Of a DNA stretch of 64,000 nt, positions 45,550 through 58,541 are shown one piece after another. Source of the stretch: Alisma plantago-aquatica (Eukaryota > Streptophyta > Magnoliopsida > Alismatales > Alismataceae); the NCBI GenBank assembly GCA_963693085.1, contig OY856412.1:1064227744-1064291743 (forward strand). Reading direction: 5' to 3'. The first letter of the stretch is position 1, and the number at the start of each line of letters is the position of its first letter. The position numbers and the translations under genes are program-made. The notes beneath the pieces are model-generated. The model saw nothing but the letters and a program-made list of their open reading frames with translations. It did no database searches and was not told the DNA's origin.

Positions 45550-46660
45550 GAATCCCATCCATGGACTCCATTGTTTTGGCCAATGATGGTGCTGATGAAG
45601 AGGCAGCTCGAGGAGGTCCTGCACAAATTCACTGGGTGGTTGCAAGCAATCTAGAGCTTAGCAGGTGGTAGGAAGAGTGTTAGCTTGGTGGTAGACATGA
45701 GGACAAGAAAAGGGCTTAGCAAGTGATCTCATAGATGGATCCTAGTGTTTGTGGTGACATTGGCAGTGTGTCACAGGCATAGGGGTTAGGATGATGGATG
45801 ACAAATATGTAGGTGAGGGAAAGTGATAGTGTGCAACTAGTTTATACAGGTGGCAACGATCACCTTACAGGAGATTAGTGGTGGAGGCCTTGACCTATAG
45901 ATTGGAGGTGGAAAGAGGCAGGAAAGAAGAGAATTAAGCCAGGGCAGTGGCATCTCCTGAGTTGGAGGAGATTCTAACGACGACATCTGGTAATCATGGT
46001 GGTGAAGTATAAACGATCTCGTTGTAGGTGGTGGCAATCACAGATCTTGTAGTTGTCGTTGTGGTCGCTGATCTACATGTTTGCGGTGAGGAAGGCAGAG
46101 GTGTTGTGGGAGGAAGAAGGTGAGTCTTGGCTATGTGGAGACAGGAGGAGGGGCGCCACCAGGAGGCGAATAGGATGGTGTGGTGGTTGTCAAGTCTGCA
46201 CTCTGCAACAGATGGGTGGTGCTTGCATCGGTGGCTGTAAAGATAAGGGGCGTCATCGACCAGGGAGATGGAGGCAGCTACATCGATGAGAGTGGCGTCA
46301 ATGAAGCTCATGGACATTGTCTCTACAAGTCTTGTGGTCGTAGGCGGCGGTTGGGGCAAGGAAAGGAAGGTTGAAGGGAGGAGAAGAGGGACGGCGGTGC
46401 CATGCTTGTGGCCGCACAACTTCCAGGCATAGGGAGGATGGGGAGTCAACTATGACTACAGGGAAAAGGGGATGGATGAGAAAGAGAAGAAGAGAGAGAC
46501 TGAGGAAGGGGTGAAGAAGAAAAGGAGCCAGAGGGAGGGGAAGAGGTCCTGGATCCACATTGTGCGTCCACGACCCTAGCGCAAGATGCACGACCAGGAA
46601 GGAGAAGGCGCAGGAAAGAACCAGCCACGTGAACCGAGGGGGAAGGGAGGCATTAAGTGA
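45550..46660. other. GC-rich tract of unknown origin
   Basis: GC-richer than its surroundings, with overlapping Pro/Ser/His-rich frames on the minus strand and Gly/Arg-rich frames on the plus strand. None has a recognisable domain, and the frames break repeatedly. It could be a decayed gene, a captured gene fragment or the leader of a retroelement. I do not call a gene. Confidence 0.4.
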
Positions 46661-48795
46661 AAAGAAGGGAAATCGTCGATGATGGCAAACAATGTAAATA
46701 TCAAGTGTGTTATTATGTATTTTAAACTATACTTTTCAACTATTTGATTAATTAGGCAATTGAAGTTTGATAAGGATGGAAATTAGTAGGTAGGCTAAAG
46801 AGGATGTGAGAACCTGATTTTAACATCAATTTTATGTTTTGAAAATATTTAATACTAGATTCAATCATTTGTATATTAAGCATCCATTTGATGTATTTTC
46901 TTGACTTAATTACTCAACAGTGACACCAAACCACACAATGAATCAATTTATTTTAGTTTATACTCCTAGGACTATCTTAGTCTGTCAATTTAGTGTCAAA
47001 CCTACTATTTGGGTATTTCTATCTTATAATCAATGTATTATGGTCATTTTACCCTAACTATCAGTTATTAAGTTTTTTTATATATATAATACAAATTGTA
47101 GGCAGAGATATTATAGGTTTACGCAATCAAATAGGGGCCTAGAAGAAAGGAGGTTACACATATATACTCAATTTTTAGTATGTTACACGATAATCATGAC
47201 TAATCTCCATAAACCCTTAATATTACACTCTGATGATTATCTTGAGACTCTAAAAATCATGAGTTGACTAATTAAGAATCTAGATCTAACCTTGTTGGCT
47301 TATCCACTCTACCCTAAAGCAATGACTAATCTAAATTGATTGTATCAAAGTATTGTGATTGTTCTAAATATTTTCAAAACACTAATCATGAGTGTTGGAC
47401 TTCTCCCTTGATGGTGTTAAGAGATTAAATCTCATTATAGATTAGGTATCAATTAACATTCAATGATGTTAGAACATGAATAATGGACTTGAAAGACTTG
47501 ATAAATTGGAATATTGGTCAATAATGTGATATCTCACCTAAGAAAAATAATGAGTCTTAAGGAACCCCAATATTGGTCCTTGTGACCCATCTATTATTGA
47601 GTAGAATACTAATGCATGATACCCATCATTATACCAGGGCTTCACTTGACCCTACTTTTGACTCTCAAAAATATTACTCTAATCTTCGGTGAAATGTATG
47701 TGTACTCTACTCTCTTAGAATTGGATGTTGTGATGTAGAGTAGGAATATGTACCTATGGATAAAATCACTTAGAAATATGCATGGTTGAACCTAATCTCC
47801 TATGACTAAAGTTTTGAATTTATATATGTATGTTGATCGTTCTCTTGCTCGTTTACTGGACTTGCAAATATACTCCTCACTATTGTCTTGTCTCATGCCT
47901 TCCCCTTTTACATATAGGGGTCAAGGAAAAACCTTTTGCCTTTCCCTTAGGGTCAAGTGTCTATAGACTTTCCCTTTAGGTTAAGTGTCTCCTCGTATAC
48001 TTCTCACCCACACTCATTATGTGGAATGATTGGTTTTTTTTATAGGGTATATTTTATTTTCGTCATGTTGGTGGACATTTGTACTTGTAAGATAATCAAA
48101 AGTTGATATCTTGTTAATATCTTTTTCTCCTAAAATGACAAGTGGTTATCCCTTTGAATATATAAACACTTTCTTATTTTTCTATAACTGTAATCAATGT
48201 TTTATCATTGACTTTGGGTCATGATTTCCGAATTAGGAAAATAAAATGGATCATTATGATGAATTGACTAAATGGATTCCGCTCTTGACGAACATTGATG
48301 ATGAAGAAAAATCTTAAAAATCATAATAAGGTTGGTTAGTTCATTAAATATTTTATTTCATGAGTTATTATTTCTTATTGTTTATGCCAGTGTGTGAGAC
48401 CCATTTGGGCAACCTTGGGATGGGCACGTCAATCCCTTTACCATTGTCTAGGAAATGGGATTGGGAAAGGGTAAGAATGGTTCCACATGGCATTTCACTA
48501 TTGTTTATTGGATGGGTACGCAAAGTTTTACAAATTCCAAATAGCCCTTGAATACCAAGAGAAAACCACATTTACATTCCATTATAGTATCTAGTCATTA
48601 AGGAGGATGTCACTTGGTTAATGTAAAACATGTATCAAATCCAAAGACTTCTGATGGCTATATTTTTTTGAGATTCTAATTGGTTTCTAGGATTTACATG
48701 GAGATATTTCAACATTTGGAGATTCTTGTGGAAAGTTTCCAGATAACTTGGAAATATGTGAGTGAAAAATTGTAACATCCCTATTTTCAAAAACA
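46661..48795. other. AT-rich spacer, no gene seen
   Basis: No recognisable coding or RNA feature. TGTAACATCCC at 48771-48781, just left of element 2, resembles the start of a Gypsy LTR in plus orientation, so element 2 may have landed at the edge of another LTR. Confidence 0.45.
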
Positions 48796-48800
48796 CACAC

Positions 48801-51800
48801 TATGACGACCGTCTCCCGACAACAAGATCAATGAATTTAAACTAATGCGGAAGCGTTTCCTTAGCAGCAGAATTACTAAAAATCACTAAAAATTAAAACT
48901 TTTGTAACGAGATCCACAAAATGTGAAACTCTTTTATAAAGAAACAAGATAAGTTATTTACAAACTGATCTATCATTACATCTCCATAATATCACATCTC
49001 GAGAGTCAAAACACTGACTGCCCTGTTGAACTGTACATGAGCAGTATACAAAAATCCTCGAGGCATTAAGCCAAAAATCTCAGATCTATATTAAAATATC
49101 TACTGACTCCTAGGACCTGAGAGTACAAAGACGACACATAGGACATTCTATCTACTACACTTGACAGACATTGTCTCCACCTAAGGATCACTGCTGTCCC
49201 TGATGTTGTTGCTGGTACTGTTGTTGCTCACCCACTGAAGGGTTCCTTCGTCCTCAACGTCTACCTAAAAAGTCGAAACCCACGGGGGTGAGACAATTGA
49301 ATAATTGTCCCAGCGAGAGTTATAACTCTTCACCAGAAGCATTGTTATTGCAAATAAATGAATAACAGTGAGCAATAGAATTATAAATACTCAATAGCAG
49401 GAAATTTATTAAATAAGCAAAGTAGAGAAGTATTCTCTATGCATTCATTTCAATTATAACTTGATTTTGAATGACAATACATATATCAATAGGGGATATG
49501 AAGTACATGTATATTAGTTATTCAACTAGAGCACTATAAACAATGTATCATCAATCATTGTTTCTCATAGTTCAACCTAAGCAATTATGCTATACGGCTG
49601 ACTACATTTTTCAAACATATTTATGCCATGAGGAGATGAGATATACCGCTCATACTCCAACCGACCATTAAGAAATCACAATCGGTACCATACATAGGTC
49701 ATCAGAAGAGTCGAATTCCTATAACCTCATCTTTCTCAGTCAGAGTGAGAATCAACATGCAAGACATCTCGTGTCTCTGCTAAAATAGCTTTCCATGGTA
49801 TTCTGGCAACTTTGCTATTAGAGTTACAGTGGCATGTTGTACTCTCTTCGCCATCGAGGGATATCTTGTTTATCTCTCATCTATGGGGTATTAACAACAT
49901 CATCGGTAGATTAGTGATACATCATCCCGGCATCTACATATAATGAAGGATTGAGAGATTTGATGTTTATCTCACATCAATTCCTCCATTAGGATGTAAG
50001 GATATTTGCTTCCATAACCCCCACATACTCAAAAGTATGCTCTCTAGGAGTTACCTTAGGAAAACTTGTTTCACCATCATTTAACTTCTGACAATGATGG
50101 ATCTATGGTCAGGGCTCTACATGATATCATTATACTTGATTATTTAAGTACATTATGGCATTCTTTTAGCATCAGGCATGTTTTCAAACATAAACAATTA
50201 AAGAAATTGTTGTAAAGAAAGAGTACTATTTGTATCAAGTTCCATTCACTTCTTGTTAACACTGGGATCTAAATCCCTAACCATCTCATCATTGTGATTT
50301 AGGAATATGGGTATTCAAACCCTTAAATCATTAAAACACTTGTTACCAAGTAATCATACTGCCTTCATGTCATTGAACAATATAAACAAGATAATAACAA
50401 TGGTGATATTTCATATGGCCTATCAATCTCTTATGTTACCTCTTCACTAGGCAACATAACATGTTATTGCTTACAAACTTAATAGGTACTTTTGATAAGC
50501 AAAGATTCATAGCTCATACCTGGTTATGTTCAATATTCCATAAAACCTACATGACTAGTACAGATGAATAATAACACATCTATTTTAGATCAGAATAATG
50601 TAAAACAATTATGACATCATTATTCAAGGGTTACACCACTATACCTTTGCCAGAGTTAGGGTTTCCCTTTTTAATTCAATTAGGGTTAATGAATTATCAT
50701 TGCTTTACCCAGCCATAGAACTTCATGTTATACAACATAACCCAAAATTAGGGTTTATTATTAACATACATCACATTAACTTAGATTAGGGTTTACTATT
50801 CACATTTTGAATTACGATCATACTTTCATCATATATTAGGGATATTTCCATTACTACCCTCAAATTAGGGTTAGAATTTATTAACCATCATAATCAGGGT
50901 TTCATGATCTCACTAACATGGATCATACCCAAATAGGCATTCTTTTATATTGAGAGTTCATTACTTGATTACATAAGAAATCTTTTCTCTCTCATCCCTT
51001 ATATGAGTTGATGCTTTCATCACCCTTGATTAGGCTAAGTCAATTCAACATTGACATCATGGGTTATGTAATTACTATTGTGATCATTAAGGCTTACTCA
51101 TTCAAAGAGTACTAATTACTCCATCCCATCAAGGGTATCTTTATTATAATCACCATTGATCACATCATGTCTCAATCAACTAATTACTTGGTCCTTTAAT
51201 CACACTAGGTATCCATGAGGTTTAGGTTAATCAACCACTAAACCATCTTGACCACTAAAGTATCAAACGATCTTAACCTTTTCAGACCTCAAACGGTCTT
51301 GTACACTAAACCCCCAAACGGTCTTGGACAGACCTTGAAACCGTTTGGTGTTGAAGAATGTTTGGTCTTGTTGACTTTTGAAACCGTTTGGTAAAGTGAA
51401 CAATCAAGACCGTTTGCCCAAGATGGGGTGAAGACCGTTTGGTCTTGTTTGACTTTGAAACCGCATGGACATAACCGACCTTGAAACCGCATGGTGTCAA
51501 ACGGTTTAGGATCGTTTGGTCCCAAACGTTCTTGAGACCATTTGGACTCAAATGCTCTTGAGACCATTTGGACTCAAACGCTCTTGAGACCGTTTAGTCC
51601 AAACCACCTCAAAACCGCAAGGACCAAAAAGTGTCACAACCTCTTCAATTGAGTTAGGGTTTTCAATGTTGAACCCCTCAATCGATCATGCACTATTTAG
51701 ACACTCATCAATGGATTTAATTAGGTCAACCCTCAACTCATTTGACACTCAATTGACTCTCAATTGATCATCAATTAGGGCTTGGATCAATTGGATTAGG

Positions 51801-53669
51801 GTTTGAAATCGATTATCCTTCAACATGTTCCAATGTGGGTCTAATTGGTTTGAAACCATTGAACCATCACTCAATTGATCATGACCTGACCCCAAATGGT
51901 CTTGGGATCATTTGGATGACCTCCAAACGGTCTTGAGACCGTTTGCCCATTATTTTATCAAAAACCAAGTCATTCAATTAGGGTCTGGGTTCTAGGTTTA
52001 TTCACCAAATCAGCAATTAATTATTCACCAACATGACATCATTGGATCCTCAATTGGTCAACCCTACTTAACCCTAGACCACCAAACGGTCTTGGGTGAT
52101 CACCAGACGGTCTTGGGATCGTTTGGGTGATCCCCAAATGGTTTTGAAACCATTTGGGTCACTCAACCCAAACTTCAACATAATACTATTATTGAAATCA
52201 GCAATTGACCCAATTAGGGTTTAGGTGGTTGATGGACCTTTGATTGGTGAACCACTTGGAATTAATTTATGGTTTTTGGTAGGTAATTAGTCTACATTAT
52301 TTAAAATAGACCTCCAAATGGTCAATTCCTGGTCAATGCCTCCAAACGGTCTAGGACCGTTTGCTTCCATGCGTTCTTGTGACACCATTTGCACCCAAAC
52401 GTTTTGAAACCGTTTGCTCCAAACGTTTTGGTAAACCGTTTGCTAAAGGTGAGAGATTGTTTGTTAAAGTAAAATCTTGGATAAACATAGGAATTAACAT
52501 CATCATCTTCTATCTCTGTTTAACCAAGAACAAGGGTTGTTCTTCACGGAAAAGATAGCAAGAACACACAAAGGTGTCTAAAGAAGAAGTATAAGCAACG
52601 ATTTTAGGAAAGAAGGTTGCATTAACAAAACTTAAGGGTTAGAGTTATAAAACCCACCTTTAGATCTGATCCAGAGCTCCAAGCTCCGTGGCTTTGATGG
52701 TGTCTTGTGATCCAGATGTTGTCCAAGGCTCCTTCTTCAAGTTTTGGGCGAAGGAGATGACTAGAAAGAAGAATCGTGTGAAGAAAACCAATAATCCAAC
52801 CTTGTTTTATGGTTTCCACCATGAATTCGAGATAGGTGATGATCCATACTTACCAAACCAGCTTGGTCGTCCTCCTTCTGCTCCACAACTATCCTTTGGT
52901 CAGCCAAGGCAAGAAGATAAGGAAAAGAACTATGGGAAATGATCCCTTGCATTGTTGAAAAAAGGTTCCTTATATATTTATGGATTTTTAGGGAAAAATG
53001 AAAAAAGAGAGTTATCTTCTTCTATTTTCCAACTAAATCCACCAAATCTTGCTCCATCCTTTGGATACGTGGCCACCTTCTAATCTCATGCAAACTCCTC
53101 CATTATCAAAGATTTAAAGGAAAACATCTTAATAAGTTATATAAATTAAAGGGCCATTTGCTTAAATCTTGATTATTTTAATATCAAGATTATCTTTCCT
53201 TCTTGATCATTCAAATGAGGCACCCTTCTCATTTTCTTTGCTCTATTGGATGACAAGAAACATGATAGATCCTCTAGAGGGTATATTTTACATGTTGGAC
53301 CCTAGGTTTTGGGTAATTTGCACATTACACCAAATCTAGGTTTTAAGGCACAAGGATTGCTCTACAAGCTATCTTGGTGCTCAAGCTTGTGGAATCCATA
53401 CCACCACATCACATTCATTCTTATGATGTCTCATCATGAGATGAACATCTTAACATGTGTAATTTTCAAGTTAACCCCTCAACTTGGGTAATTTGCACTA
53501 TAGTCCATGATTAACAAAACAATGTTTCAACATTATGCAAACAGACTGAAATTAAATATAAGTTCCTCAAAAGACTTAATTACATTTCAAAGGATAAACA
53601 CAAGCATCTAATCACTTATTTAAGCAAAAAACCTAGGGTTAGTGCATAGCCCAGGTCAGGGATGTTACA
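48801..53669 (-). repeat. 3' LTR of element 2
   Basis: 4,869 bp. On the minus strand it starts TGTAACATCCCTGACC. It contains a TATA-like AAATATATAAGG (about 52969-52980), 689 bp from its start, and a dyad array at 51285-52445 with about 15 exact AAACGGT/ACCGTTT heptamers. A plus-strand frame at 52688-52942 recurs in the other LTR simply because LTRs are duplicated. Confidence 0.94.
51285..52445. repeat. AAACGGTC/GACCGTTT dyad array, element 2 3' LTR
   Basis: The same half-site family as element 1 occupies the same offset from the LTR start (about 1.2-2.4 kb). Flanking sequence and arrangement differ, so the word is maintained or amplified independently of the sequence between sites. Confidence 0.88.
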
Positions 53670-53690
53670 AATTATCCACCCCTTACAAGG
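53670..53690 (-). other. Polypurine tract of element 2
   Basis: On the minus strand CCTTGTAAGGGGTGGATAAT precedes the 3' LTR start TGTAACATCCC. It is nearly identical to the tract of element 1. Confidence 0.8.
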
Positions 53691-55017
53691 ATTTCGTCCT
53701 CGAAATCATTAGAAAAACATGTTCAGAGAAAAGAGTAGGGTATTTACTCCTCATCTCTTCCTCTAGTTCCCACGTGGCTTCTTCAACACCACGGTGATTC
53801 CAGAGGACTTTTACAAGACTTATGTCTTTCTTTTTCATCTTTTTGATCCTTTTAAGAATCGACACATGTCCTTCTATATAAGATACATCATCATTCAATT
53901 CTACTTCCATGGGTTGCAAAACTGATTCTGTATCAGGATGACATTTCCTAAGCATGGAAATGTGGAACACTGGGTGTAACTTTTGTAACTCTGATGGTAA
54001 CTCTACCTTATAAGCTACCATTCCAATTCATTCAATGATTGGATAAGGCCCCATAAACCTAGGAGCTAACTTTCCTTTCCTTCCAAATCTAAGAACTCCT
54101 TTCCAAGGTGAGACCTTGAGGTACACTCTGTCTCCAACCTAGAATTCTAAAGGTCTACGACACTTATCAACATAAGATTTCTGCCTATCCTGTGCAGTCT
54201 TTAACTGTTGTTGTATTATTTTAATCTTCTCAGTGGTCTGCTGCACAAGACCAGGACCTACAAGTTCATATTCACCAGTTTCATACCAACATAGGGGAGA
54301 TCTACAACGTCTACCATACAAAGCTTCATAAGGTGACATATCAATGTTATGTTGATAGCTATTATTATAGGAAAACTCTATCAAACTTAGGTGTAGATCC
54401 CAACTTCCTGTAAACTGAAGAACACATGCTCTAAGAAAGTCTTCTAAAGTCTGTATTGTCCTTTCTGATTGTCCATCAGTCTGTGGATGAAAGGTTGTAC
54501 TAAATCTTCACTGTGTGCCTAAGGCTTTATGAAGTCGCTCCCAAAAATGACTCGTAAACTGGGGACCTCTTGCAGAAACAATGGTAACTGGGACCCCATG
54601 CAGCCGCACTATCTCATCTACATAAAACTGTGCCAACTTCTCAGCAGAATAGGTTGTTTTGATAGGTAATAAATGTGATGTCTTTGTCAATCTATCAACT
54701 ATTACCCAGATGGAATCATGTCCTTTGGCTATTCTAGGTAAACCAACCACAAAATCCATAGTTACATGATCCCACTTCCACTGTGGTATGGGTAAAGGTT
54801 GCATTGTTCCTGCAGGCTTATGGTGTTCAACTTTAACTTGCTGACACACAGGACACCGCATAACAAACTTAGCAACGTCCTTCTTCAAACCAGGCCACCA
54901 ATACACATATTTCAAGTTATGATACATCTTGGTGCTTCCTGGATGCATAGCATAGATTGAAGAATGAGCTTCTTCCAGGACTAATTTCGTTAAGTTATCC
55001 ACATCTGGAACTATCAT
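53683..55017 (-). pseudogene. pol: Integrase and chromodomain of element 2, disabled
   Basis: The order is zinc-binding domain (EEAHSSIYAMHPGSTKMY, CPVCQQVK), catalytic core ([19 protein letters not shown]), [24 protein letters not shown], then HPVFHISMLRKCHPD and the chromodomain (LVKVLWNHRGVEEATWELEE). The residue before RGPQF in the core is Ala (54571-54573), where the family has the second catalytic Asp (present as SDRGPQF in element 1). Stops near 54508 and 54139 and a frameshift before 54021 further break the frame. The frame differs from that of RT upstream. Confidence 0.92.
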
Positions 55018-55301
55018 CCTACCATGATAACAGGCTACTTGATCATCTGAGTCATGGAAACCTTCTCGTTTCTCACTACCATACTCTGATCTAATCTGTT
55101 AGACTGCAGCATCAACTTGTTGTGCCTCCTTAATCTTCTCTCTCAGGGTAGGTTTTATGTGCATCTTAGCTAACAACCCTGATAACAACGATATTCTCAA
55201 CTGTACATTGTCTTGTCTTAAGGAGATAAGCATATCCCTTCTAGAGCATACAAAAGAATTCAGTTGTGCTCTATCTAGGGCTGGTGTTGCTGATTTCCTA
55301 C

Positions 55302-57185
55302 TTAAAGCATCAACACAGTGGCCTTTCCTGGATGGTAATCAATTGTACAATCGTAGTCCTTGATTAACTCCATCCAGTGGCGTTGCCTCATCTTAAGCTC
55401 ATGCTGAGAAAAGATGTACTTAAAGTTCTTATGGTTTATGAAAATCTGGAATGTCTCTCCATAAAGATATTGTCTCCAGATTTTCAAGGCATGAACTACA
55501 ACAGCTCGTTCTAGATCATGTGTCGGATAATTCTCCTCGTGTTTCTTAAGCTGTCGAGAAGCAAAAGAAATCACTTGTTTATCCTGCATCAACACACATC
55601 CTAGTCCATTCTTAGAGGCATCACAGAAAACTATATATCCTTTCCCTTGCTCAGGTAACACAAGAATAGGTGCACTTGTCAACCTTTCCTTCAACAGCTA
55701 AAAAGATTGCTGACACTTATCATTCCAGGGAAAAGAAACACCCATCCTGGTCAACTTAGTCAAGGGTAAGGATATAGAACTGAAGTTGTTAATGAACCTC
55801 CTATAGTAGCCTGCCAACCTTAAGAAACTACGAATATTCGTCGGTGTCTTCGGTTGTTCCCATTGTAAGACAGATTCTACCTTTTTAGGGTCAACACGTA
55901 TACTTGAAGCAGATATTACGTGTCCAAGAAAAGAAACTTCTGGTAACCAGAACTCACACTTGCTAAATTTAGCATACAACTTTTTCTCTCTTATCAAAGT
56001 TAGAGCCTGACGAAGATGTTCTTCATGTTGTTGAGCATCTCTACTATAGATCACGATGTCATCTATGAAGACAACAACACACTGATCAAGAAAAGGTCGA
56101 AGGATTCTATTCATGAGTTCCAAAAATGCAGCTGGTGCATTAGTTAGTCCAAACAACATAACTGTGAACTCATAGTGACCATACCTTGTCCTAAAAGTAG
56201 ACTTATGTATGTCACCTTCCTTAATACACAACTAGTGATATCCCAACCTCAAATCTATCTTTGAGAAAACTGTTGCACCACGCAAATGGTCAAGGAGATC
56301 ATCAATCCTATGCAAAGGATACTTATTATTTATTGTTACTTTATTTAACTGTCTATAATCAATGCACAAACGCATTGAACCGATCCTTTTTCTTAACAAA
56401 GAGGACTGGAGCACCCCAGGGTGAAGTACTTGGTCGGATGAAACCCTTCTCAAGCAACTCTTGTAGTTGTTTCTTGAGTTCAACCATCTCAACAGGCGCC
56501 ATCCTATACGGTGTTTGTGCTATCGGTTGCGTGTCCGGGACTAGATTAATCTCAAAATCAATCTCTCGAGGTGGATGTACACCTGGAAGTTCTTCAGGAA
56601 ATACATCTTCAAATTCCCCGACTATCGGAACTTTAGCAGGATTAGGACTCTCCATGGTAGTATCTACCACAATGGGCCAAGAATGCATAACATCCTTGCC
56701 TCATCAGCTTCTCAGCAACCATAGCTGACACCAAATAGGTTGGTAGAATCTTTCTATCACCTTGAAATATCCACGTGTCACTATCATTAGTGAGCACATC
56801 TTGCTTGGACTCACAATCCAAGACAACCTTATACCTTTTTCAGGTATCCATCCCAAGGATTACATCAAATCCATGCATCTCAAGTGGTATAAGATCCACT
56901 TTAATGTGATGATCAGAATAAGAGGATGCAGGGAGAACATACCTCCCACAAAACAGCAGATCCCATCAATAGAGTTTCTAGCAACAAGCTATTTGTTCTA
57001 TGACTTGTAGTCATGTCACAGTTAAGAATCACTCTTCGAGTGATAAAGGAATGTGTAGCACCCGGATCAATCAAAACAGATACAACACAAGTTGTAGATA
57101 TATCAGAATTAAACAACTCCATCTGACATGCCACATCCCAAGGGTTGATCACTGTCTCAGGTGGATTCATCGCATAAAACCTCAC
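55302..57185 (-). pseudogene. pol: Protease, reverse transcriptase and RNase H of element 2, disabled
   Basis: Protease has VLIDPGATHSFITRR (about 57075). Reverse transcriptase has [43 protein letters not shown] and [19 protein letters not shown]. RNase H has [16 protein letters not shown], but the frame is lost before the terminal DALSR motif. A one-base shift near 56385-56395 separates the RT entry from the palm, and stops lie at 56232-56234 and 55695-55700. Confidence 0.92.
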
Positions 57186-58406
57186 CGTCGCCTGTGGTTG
57201 ATTCAGTGCTCGATGACTGGGTACCGATGATCCATCTTGGGACGCTTGTCCACATCCTCTGCCATTGCCTGGAAACTATCTCCTTTGAGATCCTTGTTGA
57301 CTCTGCCTTTGAGGTTGAGTCACACTCACTTCTCTGGATCTGCAATCCTTCATCAGATGTCCCATCTTTCCACATATGTAACATCTCTTGTTCAGTTTTT
57401 GTGGTCTGGGTGGTCTTGTAACTGACATAGATGCTGAACTGCGAGCTCCTTCTAGTGGTAGGATTCGTTCTCTACCCCTATTTGACATCCACTGTGTCTG
57501 GGTACTGAATCTAGGTGGTAGTGTAGGCACAGAAAACTTTGGTTTCTTGAAATCTTTAGATGAAGATCCTTGGAACTGGGGATACATCCTCTTATTCTTA
57601 GTCTGTCTCTTCTCTGACACGGACCTCACTATCCTTCTGACCAATTCCACAAAGATAGCAACCCTTTCCTTGTTCTCCAGAGCAGACACTGCGGTAGTCA
57701 ACTTAACATTTAACCCTTTCTCAAAACGCTTAATCCTTTCTTCATCTGTAGCTGCCATATGTGGACAGAACTGCAACAACTCCATGAACTTAGCCTCGTA
57801 TTCGCTAATGTTCATCAGTCCTTGTCTTAACTTCTCAAACTGAAGAGATTTTCTCATCCAAGAACTTCTTAGGGAAATATCCGTTGACAAATTCTCATCA
57901 AAATACTTCCCATTCGATCTCCACACCTAGTCTTTTTTGTTCCTCCATGGTCCACCAGTGACCAGCACTCCCCTTGAGAAAGTCCACCAGTGACCAGCAC
58001 TCCCCTTGAGAAAGTATGCAACATGTCTAACCTTCTCAGCCTCTGGGATGTTCAGGATTCTAAAGGCCTTTCCTAGTTCAGTTAGACACAAGTCATCATC
58101 TGCTGGGTCAGTTGTTCCCGCATACTCTGTGGCTCCAACCCAGCGTAGTCGTTCAAACGTCTTGCCGGTTCCTTGTCCTTCTGGATGGGTAGGTTCCCTA
58201 GGTATAGGTATAGGCATCCTATCAGTCATATGTGTCATGGAAGTCATGAAATGCCCAAACATGGCTTGGAAAGTTGGGTTCCCCATTTTAGCTGGGTTGA
58301 ACTGGGGTGGTGCAGGTACATGTTCTTCTCTTTCTTGATCTCTTGCACCTTCTCTAGGTGCAGCAACACTACTTTCAGCAACGTGCTCTTCGTGTGATCC
58401 AGGCAT
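57186..58406 (-). pseudogene. gag: gag of element 2, disabled
   Basis: The capsid region has GATEYAGTTDPADDD, GSAGHWW and QFEKLRQGLMNISEYEAKF, and the zinc knuckle CYICGKMGHLMKDC lies at about 57340-57381. The start is the ATG at 58406, 136 bp inside the LTR boundary. A 32-bp tandem duplication (57952-58015) right after GHWW shifts the frame, and more shifts follow before the zinc knuckle. Confidence 0.9.
57952..58015. repeat. 32-bp tandem duplication in gag of element 2
   Basis: Two identical adjacent copies (57952-57983 and 57984-58015), each starting CCACCAGTGACC. Since 32 is not a multiple of three, the duplication breaks the gag frame. Confidence 0.97.
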
Positions 58407-58513
58407 CTTTAGTTTTATCTTCTCCTACTATATGAGTAGAAGACACTATCAGATATACTGGAAGACACTAGAACAAACTCTATAACCTAAGTCCTATGTC
58501 TCTATAGACTCAG

Positions 58514-58535
58514 CAAACCTAGAGCTCTGATACCA
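58514..58535 (-). other. Primer binding site (tRNA-iMet) of element 2
   Basis: On the minus strand TGGTATCAGAGCTCTAGGTT begins 6 bases after the 5' LTR end. It is the same site as in element 1. Confidence 0.88.
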
Positions 58536-58541
58536 CTAAAT

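Noticed and set aside
45837..46628. Several Pro/Ser/His- or Gly/Arg-rich frames on both strands
   Set aside because: Overlapping frames on both strands in GC-rich DNA with no domain and no splice structure; composition alone explains them.
52688..52942. Plus-strand frame conserved at 62387-62632
   Set aside because: The two copies are the paired LTRs of element 2, so their similarity reflects LTR duplication, not coding constraint. The frame is also antisense to the element.
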